A stretch of 64,000 nucleotides of DNA from Acidobacteriota bacterium (GTDB lineage Bacteria; Acidobacteriota; Blastocatellia; Pyrinomonadales; Pyrinomonadaceae), in NCBI GenBank assembly GCA_020199835.1, contig JAIVJV010000001.1:124001-188000 (forward strand), given 5' to 3'. A model generated the notes under the pieces. It made no database searches. It was not told the origin of the DNA and worked only from the letters and a program-made list of their open reading frames with translations. Both the position numbers and the translations under genes were made by a program. This document shows, one piece after another, positions 40,147 through 48,407 of this stretch; within the stretch, counting starts at the first letter, position 1, and each line of letters starts with the position of its first letter.

Positions 40147-42111
40147 GTGACCACTAACCTCGAAGAAGCGCCCACTGCAACGTCAGAAAAGCGTCGTTTA
40201 GGGCAGTTCTTCACGACGGACGACGTCGCGGATATCATTCTGAAGTTTTGTCTGCGCGACGCAACCGACAAAGTGCTTGATCCATCGTGTGGCGATGGCG
40301 TGTTTTTGCTACGCGCATACCAGCAAAAGCGATTGTTGAACCCTCCGCTGTCGCACGAGCAGTTATTGTCGACCATCTGGGGAGTAGAACTCGCTGAGTC
40401 GCCGGCTCGCGTTGCAGCAAACAGGCTGGCGGCTAACGCTCCGAATCAAACCTCTCCGAATGTGTTGCAGACAGACTTCTTCGAGCTGCGCGCCGGTGAT
40501 GGATTTCCGGGTGACTTTGACGCGATTGTCGGAAACCCGCCGTACACGCGGCAGGAGAGCATTACGCAGATCGCACCTAGGGTCGCCGTTTACAAAGACA
40601 AACTAATCAATAACGCGCTCTACCTCCACGGCAAGAAGATGGCCGACTTGAGCCGGCGCGCGGGTCTGCACACCTATTTCTTTGTCCACGGGACGAAGTT
40701 TTTGCGACCTCGCGGGCGGTTTGGTTTTATGGTGGCGAACTCGTGGCTGGACGTGGAATATGGTCGTGGCCTGCAGGAGTTCTTTCTTCAGAACTACAAG
40801 ATCGTCGCGATCATCGAGTCAAAGGTGGAGCGCTGGTTCGAGCAAGCGGACGTGAATACGTGCATCGTCATTCTCGAACGTTGCGATGACGAGCAGGAGC
40901 GCAATGAAAATCTTGTGAGCTTTGCGCGGTTGAAGAAACCGTTGGAGCATTTCATTCCACTCGCGCACGAGGTATCGGACACGCAGCTAGGGCGCCTCGT
41001 GGCGATCGAAGACCTGCGCCAGACGATCCTGGACCACGCACATTTCTACGAAGATGACGAACTGCGAGTCTACCCGAAGAAGCAGGGCGAACTGCTACGC
41101 GAAGGCTACAACGCAAGAACATCGACCTACACCGGATCGAAATGGGGCAAGTATATACGCGCGCCAAAAGTGTTCTTCTCGATCTTGAATAAGAACCGTG
41201 ACTTGCTGGTCCAACTGCAATCACTAGCCAGAGTCAGGTTCGGGATCAAGACAGGCGCGAACGAGTTCTTTTATCTGACGCCACAGGAAGCGGAGCGGCT
41301 GAAGATCGAAGCAGAGTTTCTTCGACCAGTTATCTTCTCGCTCAAGGAAGTGAAAGGTTACCGGTTAGACCGCAGCAAACTGTCGAACCACATAATCGTC
41401 TGTCACAAACGAAAAACCGAACTGAAGCTCACACATCTGTTGGCCCATATAAACGGTGGCGAACAAGCACGTTATCACGAGCGGCCGACCTGCGCTTCTC
41501 GTGGCGCAGACTCATGGTACATGTTAGCGGCCAACTGGCCTTACGCGCCTTTGATCTTTCCCGCCAAAATCGGTGAGCGCATGCCGGTGTTTCTCAATGA
41601 CGGCGTGTATGAGGACAAGAAGCTTTACGGCATTACACCGTTCAAACCAGCAGACACAAAGCTACTCGCCGCATTATTGAACTCGACCTTATCGCGTTTC
41701 TTCGTGGAGTTCTCGGCAAGACAACTAACCGGAGCACAGGCGATCGCGGACATCGACGTCAAAGTGGTCGAGTCGCTCTCGATTATCGATCCCAAAATCA
41801 TCTCAGAGACTCAGCGAGCCGAGTTGATCGCTGCGTTTGACCGACTTGCTGAGACCGACGCCGAATCACTCTTCAACGAGATCGCTGCAGCGCCGGACGA
41901 AGTATCCCTCGCGAACATCAAACCCGAGCGCCGCGCGATCGACCGCATCGTCATGGCTGACGTTCTTCGCCTGAGTGACGAAGAGCAGTTGGACGTCTAC
42001 CGGGCGGTGATCGACGTCATCAGATCCCGTCTCGATAAGGCCGCAAGCTCAACTGCTGCAACTAGTTCGCGGCGGCGGCCGGAGCCGGCTTGTTTTCCCA
42101 CAACACGTTGA
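40147..42111 (+). CDS. N6-adenine DNA methyltransferase (Eco57I/type IIG-like)
   Basis: This protein has 654 residues. The SAM-binding motif VLDPSCGDGVFL (near 42-53) and the catalytic NPPY (near 129-132) identify an N6-adenine methylase. An RxGQFFT box precedes them. The middle and C-terminal parts (RVRFGIKTGANEFFYLT, LLAALLNSTLSRFFVE) are typical of the target-recognition region of Eco57I-like enzymes. There is no N-terminal nuclease motif and no partner nuclease gene nearby, so it may be an orphan or BREX-like methylase. It starts with GTG 40147, 65 bases after the tRNA scar. The last ~17 codons overlap the convergent gene at 42062, and the tail (STAATSSRRRPEPA) looks unnatural, so the original end may have been lost. 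Confidence 0.88.
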   Translation: MTTNLEEAPTATSEKRRLGQFFTTDDVADIILKFCLRDATDKVLDPSCGDGVFLLRAYQQKRLLNPPLSHEQLLSTIWGVELAESPARVAANRLAANAPNQTSPNVLQTDFFELRAGDGFPGDFDAIVGNPPYTRQESITQIAPRVAVYKDKLINNALYLHGKKMADLSRRAGLHTYFFVHGTKFLRPRGRFGFMVANSWLDVEYGRGLQEFFLQNYKIVAIIESKVERWFEQADVNTCIVILERCDDEQERNENLVSFARLKKPLEHFIPLAHEVSDTQLGRLVAIEDLRQTILDHAHFYEDDELRVYPKKQGELLREGYNARTSTYTGSKWGKYIRAPKVFFSILNKNRDLLVQLQSLARVRFGIKTGANEFFYLTPQEAERLKIEAEFLRPVIFSLKEVKGYRLDRSKLSNHIIVCHKRKTELKLTHLLAHINGGEQARYHERPTCASRGADSWYMLAANWPYAPLIFPAKIGERMPVFLNDGVYEDKKLYGITPFKPADTKLLAALLNSTLSRFFVEFSARQLTGAQAIADIDVKVVESLSIIDPKIISETQRAELIAAFDRLAETDAESLFNEIAAAPDEVSLANIKPERRAIDRIVMADVLRLSDEEQLDVYRAVIDVIRSRLDKAASSTAATSSRRRPEPACFPTTR

Positions 42112-42550
42112 TGATCACCCACCGGCCGTTCCACTTTGCCAAGTGCATGTAGTCGATCCAGTTGGCAGCGACGACCTTAGCACTCGCAGCGTTGCCGAAG
42201 ATATCCAGCACGATAACGTCCTTCTGTTGCTTCTCTTTGGGGATGTTTTTGCCGCTACTCACACGCGTCAACTGCACGAGGCGCATAGCGCCCATGTGAT
42301 TAAAAGTACTCCGCCCCCGGTCGTCCCTATTGACGATTCGCTTGGCCAGTTCGGGATGCAGCGAACGCTCCATGCGCGCGGCATCGGCTTCGTAAAAGCC
42401 TTCAATGTAATCGAGTGCTGTCTGTTTGATCTGTTCGGCGTCGGACGTCGCCGCGGGCGCTTTATCCGGAGCCTTTTCCTGCGCCTGAACGCCGAGTTGG
42501 ACCACGGACACGAGGAGTAAAACAAAGAAGAGCGTTGCGAGTCTTTGCAT
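42062..42550 (-). CDS. Secreted NTF2-like (lumazine-binding-like) protein
   Basis: From ATG 42550 (GGAAAC upstream) the protein has 162 residues. A signal peptide (MQRLATLFFVLLLVSVVQLG, cut near AQA) leads to a single small cone-shaped domain of the NTF2/lumazine-binding-like type: TALDYIEGFYEADAARMERSLHPEL..., then VIVLDIFGNAASAKVVAANWID and a W-rich last strand. These periplasmic proteins bind small ligands of unknown identity. The end is Ala-Pro-rich. It is convergent with, and overlaps by 50 bases, the methyltransferase gene. It has no apparent tie to the NRPS genes. Confidence 0.8.
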   Translation of the reverse strand: MQRLATLFFVLLLVSVVQLGVQAQEKAPDKAPAATSDAEQIKQTALDYIEGFYEADAARMERSLHPELAKRIVNRDDRGRSTFNHMGAMRLVQLTRVSSGKNIPKEKQQKDVIVLDIFGNAASAKVVAANWIDYMHLAKWNGRWVIINVLWENKPAPAAAAN

Positions 42551-42675
42551 GGTGTTTCCTTTCGTTTGAGGCTGAGGCATCAGTGATGTTCCTTGAACTT
42601 AACGGGCGGCCAGAATAAACGATTCGGTAAATCATTACAAGCTTTAGCTCACAATTGTTCCGCCGCACTTCGTTG

Positions 42676-42704
42676 TTGACAGACTATCATTGTCATGGAA
42701 TACT
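42676..42704 (+). promoter_or_regulatory. Promoter before the plus-strand NRPS locus
   Basis: TTGACA (42676-42681), a 17-base spacer and AATACT (42699-42704). The spacer end and -10 (TTGTCATGGAATACT) are nearly identical to those at 50724-50738. Strong -35, good spacing and a repeated context make this the best-supported promoter in the window. Confidence 0.65.
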
Positions 42705-42751
42705 TGCGTCCCTCGCCGACAGGACAGAGAACCCAGAAGCACCAGCGCCAC

Positions 42752-42780
42752 TCACCTTGGCCTAAATGGCGGTAGCCCGC
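42752..42780 (+). promoter_or_regulatory. Leader motif with GGCGGTAGC
   Basis: TCACCTTGGCCTAAATGG followed by CGGTAGCCCGC lies ~50 bases downstream of the promoter and 26 bases before the first ATG. The same block, with two bases missing, recurs at 50776-50799 after the second promoter. GGC-GGTA-GCC may form a small hairpin. Confidence 0.5.
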
Positions 42781-42805
42781 AAACTCTCACCTCAAAATTA
42801 TTTTC

Positions 42806-44308
42806 ATGAGCAGCCTGGCAGTTGGAAGCCCGGATCCGGGATTCGGTGTTGGCGCGCAGTCCGTCACGTTGGTGGACCTGCTCGAATGGAGAGCGCGTGT
42901 TCAAGCGGAGCGTGTGGCCTACACGTTCCTCGGCGAAGGTGAAGCGGAACGAATTAGTCTCACCTGGAGCGATCTTCATCGCAAGGCGCAGGTCATCGGA
43001 CGGCAACTGATCTCACTCAACGCCACCGAAAAACCGTACTGCTCCTCCGGTTCGCCCCGCGACGTTTGAACGGTTCGCGAAGGCATTCGCGCCGTGCGGT
43101 TTCAAACCCGAAGCGTTTCATCCGTGTTTTCGTCGCGCGCGTCGTTTCTCGGCGGCTTCGGCAACGTCGATTACTGCGCTGCCAACGCTTATCTCGATGC
43201 CTTTGCTCATTACAAACAAGCGACGGACAGCGCCACGACGATCTCCGTCAACTGGGACGCGTGGCAATCCGTAGGCATGCTCGTCAAATCAGCCGCGCAA
43301 GCGGAAAGCAAAAAGTTTACGCCGCGCCGGCCCGAACACAGCAACGGCAACGGACACTACGTGAACGGTCATCCGCTGCTTCATCGCGAAATCACGAATG
43401 GTAAAGGCGAACAGGTCTACGGCACCGATTTCAGCGTCACGGAGCATTGGGTGCTCGACGATCATCGCATCGTCGGCACGGCCGTGATGCCCGGCACCGC
43501 GTATCTCGAAATGGCGCGGGCGGTGGTCGAAAAGCACGGACGCCAGGGCACACTGGAGATTCGTGATGCCTTCTTTTTGGCGCCGCTCGCGTTGCGCGAT
43601 GACGAGATTCGCGAAGTGCGCATTCTCATCGACGAAGTTGGCTACGACTTCTCATTCAAGGTCGTGAGCAAACCGACCGCTACGGAAAACGGCGCAGCGG
43701 ACGAATGGCAGCCGTTCTCGATCGGGAAGATCAGTTACGTTGATACAGACCCACCGGCGCAGGAGAACCTCAAGTCAATCATCGAACGCTGCAACCGCAA
43801 AGAGATAGTCATTCGCGACGACGATGAGATCGATCCGGATCTTGGACCACGTTGGCAGAGTCTCCAGCGCGTTTATCTCGGCGACAAAGAGCTACTGGCG
43901 ACACTCGAACTGCCCGAGATGTTCGCGGCCGACATGGATTACCTGAAACTGCATCCGGCGTTGCTGGATCGCGCGACCGGAACCGCCAAGCACTATCTCG
44001 TCAGCGAAGGACATTACCTGCCGATGCGTTACAAGCGGCTGCGAATCAAAGGTCCGTTGCCGCGGCGCATTCACGCTTACATCAGGGCGAAAGACAGTGG
44101 CTCTCGAAACGAGACCATCACGTTCGACATCACTCTGTTCGATGAGGAAGGTGTGGAACGAGTAGTTATCGAAAGTTTTAGTCAAAAGCGAGTTAAGGAT
44201 GCAACAGGAACGATCAAGCTGCTTGCGGGCACGAGTGCACGCAAAGATAACGCGGTTGAAGCAACGACGGAGAACGGCGCGCAGGCGGAAGGCGCCCTGA
44301 CTCGTTGA
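42806..44308 (+). pseudogene. Deletion chimera of FAAL and PKS (FAAL pieces, KR end, DH)
   Basis: The gene begins as a FAAL (LVDLLEWRARVQAERVAYTF to ~43030). It jumps in another frame to a later FAAL block (PATFERFAKAFAPCGFKPEAF, ~43045-43110), then directly to the end of a KR domain (GGFGNVDYCAANAYLDAF, NWDAW). It then reads through a full DH domain (His of HRIVGTAVMPG near 43465; LHPALLDRATG near 43955). About two thirds of a FAAL and all of ACP, C, KS and AT are missing. From 43094 to 44308 the frame is open (404 codons) but has no proper start. The KR-DH part closely matches the PKS at 11935-17580, so a second PKS of that type once stood here. Confidence 0.85.
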
Positions 44309-44600
44309 GTTCATCCGTTTCTTCGAGCAGCATCGCGATCTTCTCCAACTCCTGCTCGCTGAAACCTGCGAGCCGCTGGTCGGCAGCGTCGCCGGCGCCG
44401 TCAGCAGCACTCGCAGCCATAGCGAGCGGTTGCGCCTGCGACGGATCAAGGATCGCAGCCAGTTCGGCGATCGTCTGGCTCTGAAAAAGTTGCTGCGGCG
44501 TGAACTGCAAACCAGCCTCGTTGATCTTGACGCTGATCTGAATCACCTTCACTGAATCGCCGCCGAGTTCGAAGAAGTTGTCGTAAATACTGATCGCAGT
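44300..44600 (-). pseudogene. Inverted carrier-protein domain of the broken PKS
   Basis: The minus strand here encodes IYDNFFELGGDSVKVIQISV, then NEAGLQFTPQQLFQSQTIAEL and a helical tail ending ETDELN. This matches the ACP and tail of the PKS at 11935-17580 domain for domain. It should follow the DH just upstream on the plus strand, yet it lies in the opposite direction. Its left edge abuts the DH frame's stop, and its right edge abuts the next gene's start. A local inversion of about 300 bp is the simplest explanation. The Ser site is intact, but there is no start signal. Confidence 0.8.
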
Positions 44601-44603
44601 CGA

Positions 44604-46958
44604 ATGAAAAACGTAGCAGACGTCTATCATCTCACCCCGGTACAGCGTGAAACCCTGCGCAACACTCACGTTGCGCAGGCTCGCTGGCAGATTCAGGGCG
44701 AGTTGGACAGCGACGCGTTTGAGCGTGCGTGGCAACAGGTGTTGGCGCGTCACGCGATGTTGCGCACATGCTTCCTCACGCAGGAACTGAAAGAGCCGGT
44801 GCAGGTCGTACGACAACAGGTGAAGCTTATCTATGAGCGGCGCGATCCAGACACAGCTCAGCCACAGCACCCGTTCGATCTGCCGCGTGCGCCGCTGTTT
44901 CGATTAGAAGAAATCCGTGTTAGCCCAACTTCGCACGAGGTCTTGCTTAGCTATCATCCGGTGTTGCTCGACGACCGATCGGTGAAATTGTTGTTTGAAG
45001 AAGTGTTGGCGTCCTATGGCGCGGCGGTGCAGAACGCTGACTGCGTGCTTGAGGATGCGCCGAGTTTTCGCGATTACGTTGCGTGGGTTGAACGACAGGA
45101 TCTCAGCGGCGCTGAACTTTACTGGCGTCATGCGTTCGCCTCTTTCTCGCTACGTTCATCATTTGCCACGCGGCGGAGCGCGATTGCCACCGACTCTGCT
45201 TCGCGAGAGGTAAAGTTCAGCACTCCGCAGACGGAAGCGTTGAAGAGTTTTACGCGTGAGGCCGGGATTTCGATGGAAACGTTGCTGATGGGCGCGTGGG
45301 CCATCGTTTTGATGCGCGAACGAAACTGTAGCGAGATCTGTGTTGGTGTCGCAGCGCAGGAGCGGCCGCGTGGACTGCGTGCGTCGGAACAGACGCTCGG
45401 GTTATTCGCAAATGTTCTGCCGCTGCCGATTGTGTTGACAGGTGGCGAAGCGATGGCGTCGTGGCTCGCCGGCCTCGAAGAGTCCCGCGGCAAGTTGAAT
45501 CGTTACGCGCACGTGTCGCACTCGCAGATCCGGCAGTGGCTCGAACTCGCTGCGGGCGAACCGATGTTTGATAACGCGTTGATCGTTCGTGAAAAGACGA
45601 ACACGGAAGAAGCAGGACTCACGATCGAAGGAATAGCGAACTCCGGTCTAGCGAACGACATTCCGCTCCGCCTGGAGGCCGCGTTGGGCCATGAGTCGTC
45701 GTTGCGCCTGCACGCGCAGTGTGAAGACGCTGAACGTACTGCGATTCGCTTGATCTACAGTCTGCACAACACGCTCGCTTCGCTTGCGTTCCCGGCGTTG
45801 TATCTCTCGGAGCGTTCTGAACCCGCACGCGTCGAACCACCGCCGCAAGCTGAGCAGCCGCTCGAGTTCAGTCTGTTTTATTTTGCCGACGACAACGCGG
45901 TTTACGGTGAAGACAAGTATCGGCTCTACCGCGAAGGCGCGATGTTTGCCGATCGGCACCGGCTCACGGCCGTTTGGACGCCTGAACGTCACTTTCACGA
46001 AAAAGCCGGACTCTATCCCAATCCTTCGGTGTTGAGCGCCGCGCTTGCGACGATTACGAAGCACGTGCAGTTGCGAGCGGGCAGCGTGGTGCTGCCGTTG
46101 CACAACTCGTTACGGGTCGCTGAAGAGTGGTCCGTTGTGGACAACCTTTCGCAGGGTCGCGTGGGGCTCTCGTTCACCTCGGGTTGGATGCCGAACGACT
46201 TCGCGTTTTTCCCTGAACGCTATCCGGTGAAGAGGGAAGAGATGTTTCGCGGGATTGAAGAGGTCCAGGAGTTGTGGCGCGGCAATGCGATCCCCGGACG
46301 CGACGGTGTGGGGAAAGAGATCGAAGTGCGAATATTTCCGAAGCCGATCAATCCGGAACTGCCGATCTGGCTGACGTGTAGCGGTGGGCCGGAGATGTTT
46401 GAGAAAGCGGGCGAGCTTGGTTCTCACGTACTAACCGCGCTGCTGACGCAATCGATTGAAGAAGTCACGCCGAAGATTCAGCTCTATCGTGATTCGCTCG
46501 TGCGGCACGGGCACAAGGCCAGCGACGGAAAAGTCACCATGATGATGCACACGTATATCGGCGAAGATGCCGACGCGGTGTTGCAGAAGGTGCGTGTACC
46601 GCTCACGAAATATCTCAAGTCGCACATGAATCTGATCGAGACGGGCGCGCAGAGTCTTAATCTCGGAGTCGATATCAAACAGCATGACGACCCGGAAAAA
46701 TATAAAGACCAGATGGCGGCGTTTGCGTTCGAACGTTATTACCGCACGTCGTCGCTAATCGGCACGCCTGCGTCGTGCATGAAGATGATCGAGCGGTTGA
46801 AAGAGATCGGCGTGGACGAGGTTGCGTGTCTGATCGATTTTGGCGTTGACGTCGATTCGGTGCTCGAAAGCCTGGACCACCTCGTCGTCCTGCGCGACCT
46901 CAGCAACGCTCATCAACCCGAAGCAGCCCTTCTAGCCACCACCGCCGCACATTCGTAA
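44604..46958 (+). CDS. Condensation-like domain fused to MupA-type luciferase-like monooxygenase
   Basis: This protein has 784 residues. Residues 1-400 resemble a C domain (YHLTPVQRETLRN, a floor loop, then FANVLPLPIVL). The catalytic HHxxxDG is HPVLLDD (118-124): the active His is Pro119 and the Gly is Asp, so condensation is unlikely. Residues 420-760 are a flavin-dependent luciferase-like monooxygenase of the MupA/Atu3671 natural-product subfamily (FSLFYFADDN, TPERHF, GRVGLSFTSGWMPNDFA, EKAGELGSHVLTALL). Such enzymes hydroxylate a carrier-bound chain. The dead C domain may now serve as a docking platform. It starts right at the edge of the inverted ACP, so its upstream part may be missing. 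The dioxygenase gene follows 16 nt later. Confidence 0.88.
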   Translation: MKNVADVYHLTPVQRETLRNTHVAQARWQIQGELDSDAFERAWQQVLARHAMLRTCFLTQELKEPVQVVRQQVKLIYERRDPDTAQPQHPFDLPRAPLFRLEEIRVSPTSHEVLLSYHPVLLDDRSVKLLFEEVLASYGAAVQNADCVLEDAPSFRDYVAWVERQDLSGAELYWRHAFASFSLRSSFATRRSAIATDSASREVKFSTPQTEALKSFTREAGISMETLLMGAWAIVLMRERNCSEICVGVAAQERPRGLRASEQTLGLFANVLPLPIVLTGGEAMASWLAGLEESRGKLNRYAHVSHSQIRQWLELAAGEPMFDNALIVREKTNTEEAGLTIEGIANSGLANDIPLRLEAALGHESSLRLHAQCEDAERTAIRLIYSLHNTLASLAFPALYLSERSEPARVEPPPQAEQPLEFSLFYFADDNAVYGEDKYRLYREGAMFADRHRLTAVWTPERHFHEKAGLYPNPSVLSAALATITKHVQLRAGSVVLPLHNSLRVAEEWSVVDNLSQGRVGLSFTSGWMPNDFAFFPERYPVKREEMFRGIEEVQELWRGNAIPGRDGVGKEIEVRIFPKPINPELPIWLTCSGGPEMFEKAGELGSHVLTALLTQSIEEVTPKIQLYRDSLVRHGHKASDGKVTMMMHTYIGEDADAVLQKVRVPLTKYLKSHMNLIETGAQSLNLGVDIKQHDDPEKYKDQMAAFAFERYYRTSSLIGTPASCMKMIERLKEIGVDEVACLIDFGVDVDSVLESLDHLVVLRDLSNAHQPEAALLATTAAHS

Positions 46959-46974
46959 GTCGGGAGGAAAATCC

Positions 46975-47901
46975 GTGTCTACACCTTCTGCTATCCAAGA
47001 GAACACAACCGAACGTATCGCTATTCTCGACACACGCGAGCCAGATGCAGTGCGTGAGGCGCTCAAGGAACACGGTGCGATCGTTATTCGCGCCGGCGGC
47101 GCGGTCAGTGACTTCGAAGAGTTGAGCAATGAGCTGATTACGCCGATGGTCCATCACAGCACGAGCACCACCGTCGAGCGTGACGTCGTGAACCGCGACG
47201 GCACTACCTCAACCGTCAACAAAGGAATGGACTACATTCCGCTACATCGCGAAGGCTCGTACGCGCCTGGCTGTCCTGATCTCTTGATGCTCTATTGCGT
47301 CAAACCAGCCGATATGAACGGACCGGACGACACAGGCGGACAAACAACGCTCTGTGACGGCGTCGAATTGCTCAATGCTTTATCTCCAAAAGTTCGCAAG
47401 TTTGTCGAAGACGCGATCCTCCGCTGGAGCTGGAGCGCGCCGCCGGAGCGGTGGATGGCCGCACTCGGCGCCGGCACACAGGACGCCGCGATAGAGCGTC
47501 TCAACTTGCTGAACGGCAGGCTCGCGCCGTGGGAACAACTCGAAGCGAAGTTCGAAGGCGACACGTTGCACGGCGTTTTTCAAACGTTATGCGTGATCCC
47601 GACAAAATGGGGCAACAGGCGATCCTTCTGCAACTCGCTGCTGATTTATCACTATCGCCAGGCAACGGATTTTTATCCGAAACACATGTACGTGCCGACG
47701 ATGGGCGACGGGCAGCCGTTTCCGGCCGACATGCTGGAAGAGATTTCGAACCTCGCCAACGAGCGCACGCACAGCACGCACTGGCGGGCAAAAGACATTC
47801 TTATCTTCGACAACTCACGCTACATGCACGGCCGCACCGGTTTTACGGACACGAGTAGACAGATCTTTGTCCGCATGGGTTACGTGAAGAGGGAATCATG
47901 A
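46975..47901 (+). CDS. TauD/TfdA-family Fe(II)/2-oxoglutarate dioxygenase
   Basis: This protein has 308 residues. The iron ligands are probably His91 and Glu93 (LHREGSY, an HxE variant seen in amino-acid hydroxylases such as AsnO) and the distal His285 (YMHGRTG). The 2-oxoglutarate Arg is near 295 (TSRQIF). A stretch around GQTTLCDG forms the jelly-roll core. Members hydroxylate free or carrier-bound amino acids, often at C-beta. GTG 46975 is preceded by GGGAGGAAAA. The gene overlaps the next by 4 nt. Its place between NRPS proteins supports tailoring of a building block. Substrate unknown. Confidence 0.88.
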   Translation: MSTPSAIQENTTERIAILDTREPDAVREALKEHGAIVIRAGGAVSDFEELSNELITPMVHHSTSTTVERDVVNRDGTTSTVNKGMDYIPLHREGSYAPGCPDLLMLYCVKPADMNGPDDTGGQTTLCDGVELLNALSPKVRKFVEDAILRWSWSAPPERWMAALGAGTQDAAIERLNLLNGRLAPWEQLEAKFEGDTLHGVFQTLCVIPTKWGNRRSFCNSLLIYHYRQATDFYPKHMYVPTMGDGQPFPADMLEEISNLANERTHSTHWRAKDILIFDNSRYMHGRTGFTDTSRQIFVRMGYVKRES

Positions 47902-48404
47902 TCAAGATCTCTGAATTCGATCCGCAGTTAGTCGCCGACATCGTTAAATTCAGGCGAGAGACCTATGCCAACAGCGGGCGCGATCCGAGCCAGTTGGACC
48001 AGTGGAGCGCGGACGGCTTCGATCAACGGGCCACACACGTCGTCATGTTCAATGAAGAGGGCAAGATCATCGGCACCGTGAGAATCATTGCCGGTGAAGA
48101 ATGGACCATTGACGATTACTACGACTTCAAATACGACAAGGTCAACGGCGTGGAGTTTGGCCGGCTCGCGATTTCGCAACCGTCGCACAACGGCAAGCGA
48201 GTGTTGGCTGAGTTAATCAAGGCGGCGTGCCGTCATTGCGCTGAGCGCGGGCAGACTCATTTTTACGGGTTCGTGGTCGCACGTTTGAGGAAGGAACTGG
48301 AACGGCTGCGAGTGCCGTTCGAGGTGCTTTCGCCCGCCGTCGCCCCGATGAACGAAGACTCGTACCTGGTGCGGTTTAGTGTTGAAGAGTTGATCCGGTT
48401 TTAG
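47898..48404 (+). CDS. GNAT-like N-acyltransferase
   Basis: This protein has 168 residues. It has the GNAT pattern of strands around VVMFNEEGKIIGTVRIIA, then EFGRLAISQPSHNGKRVLAELIKAA. Here the acetyl-CoA pyrophosphate loop (usually Q/RxxGxG/A) is replaced by a weaker SHNGKRV. An acidic and aromatic front (FRRETYANSGRDP) resembles N-acyl amino acid synthases of the FeeM/LuxI-like branch. Such enzymes move an acyl group from acyl-CoA or acyl-ACP to an amine. Coupled to the dioxygenase by a 4-nt overlap (ATGA) and 3 nt ahead of the acylase, it fits a pathway step such as acylating an amino group. Confidence 0.72.
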   Translation: MIKISEFDPQLVADIVKFRRETYANSGRDPSQLDQWSADGFDQRATHVVMFNEEGKIIGTVRIIAGEEWTIDDYYDFKYDKVNGVEFGRLAISQPSHNGKRVLAELIKAACRHCAERGQTHFYGFVVARLRKELERLRVPFEVLSPAVAPMNEDSYLVRFSVEELIRF

Positions 48405-48407
48405 TTT

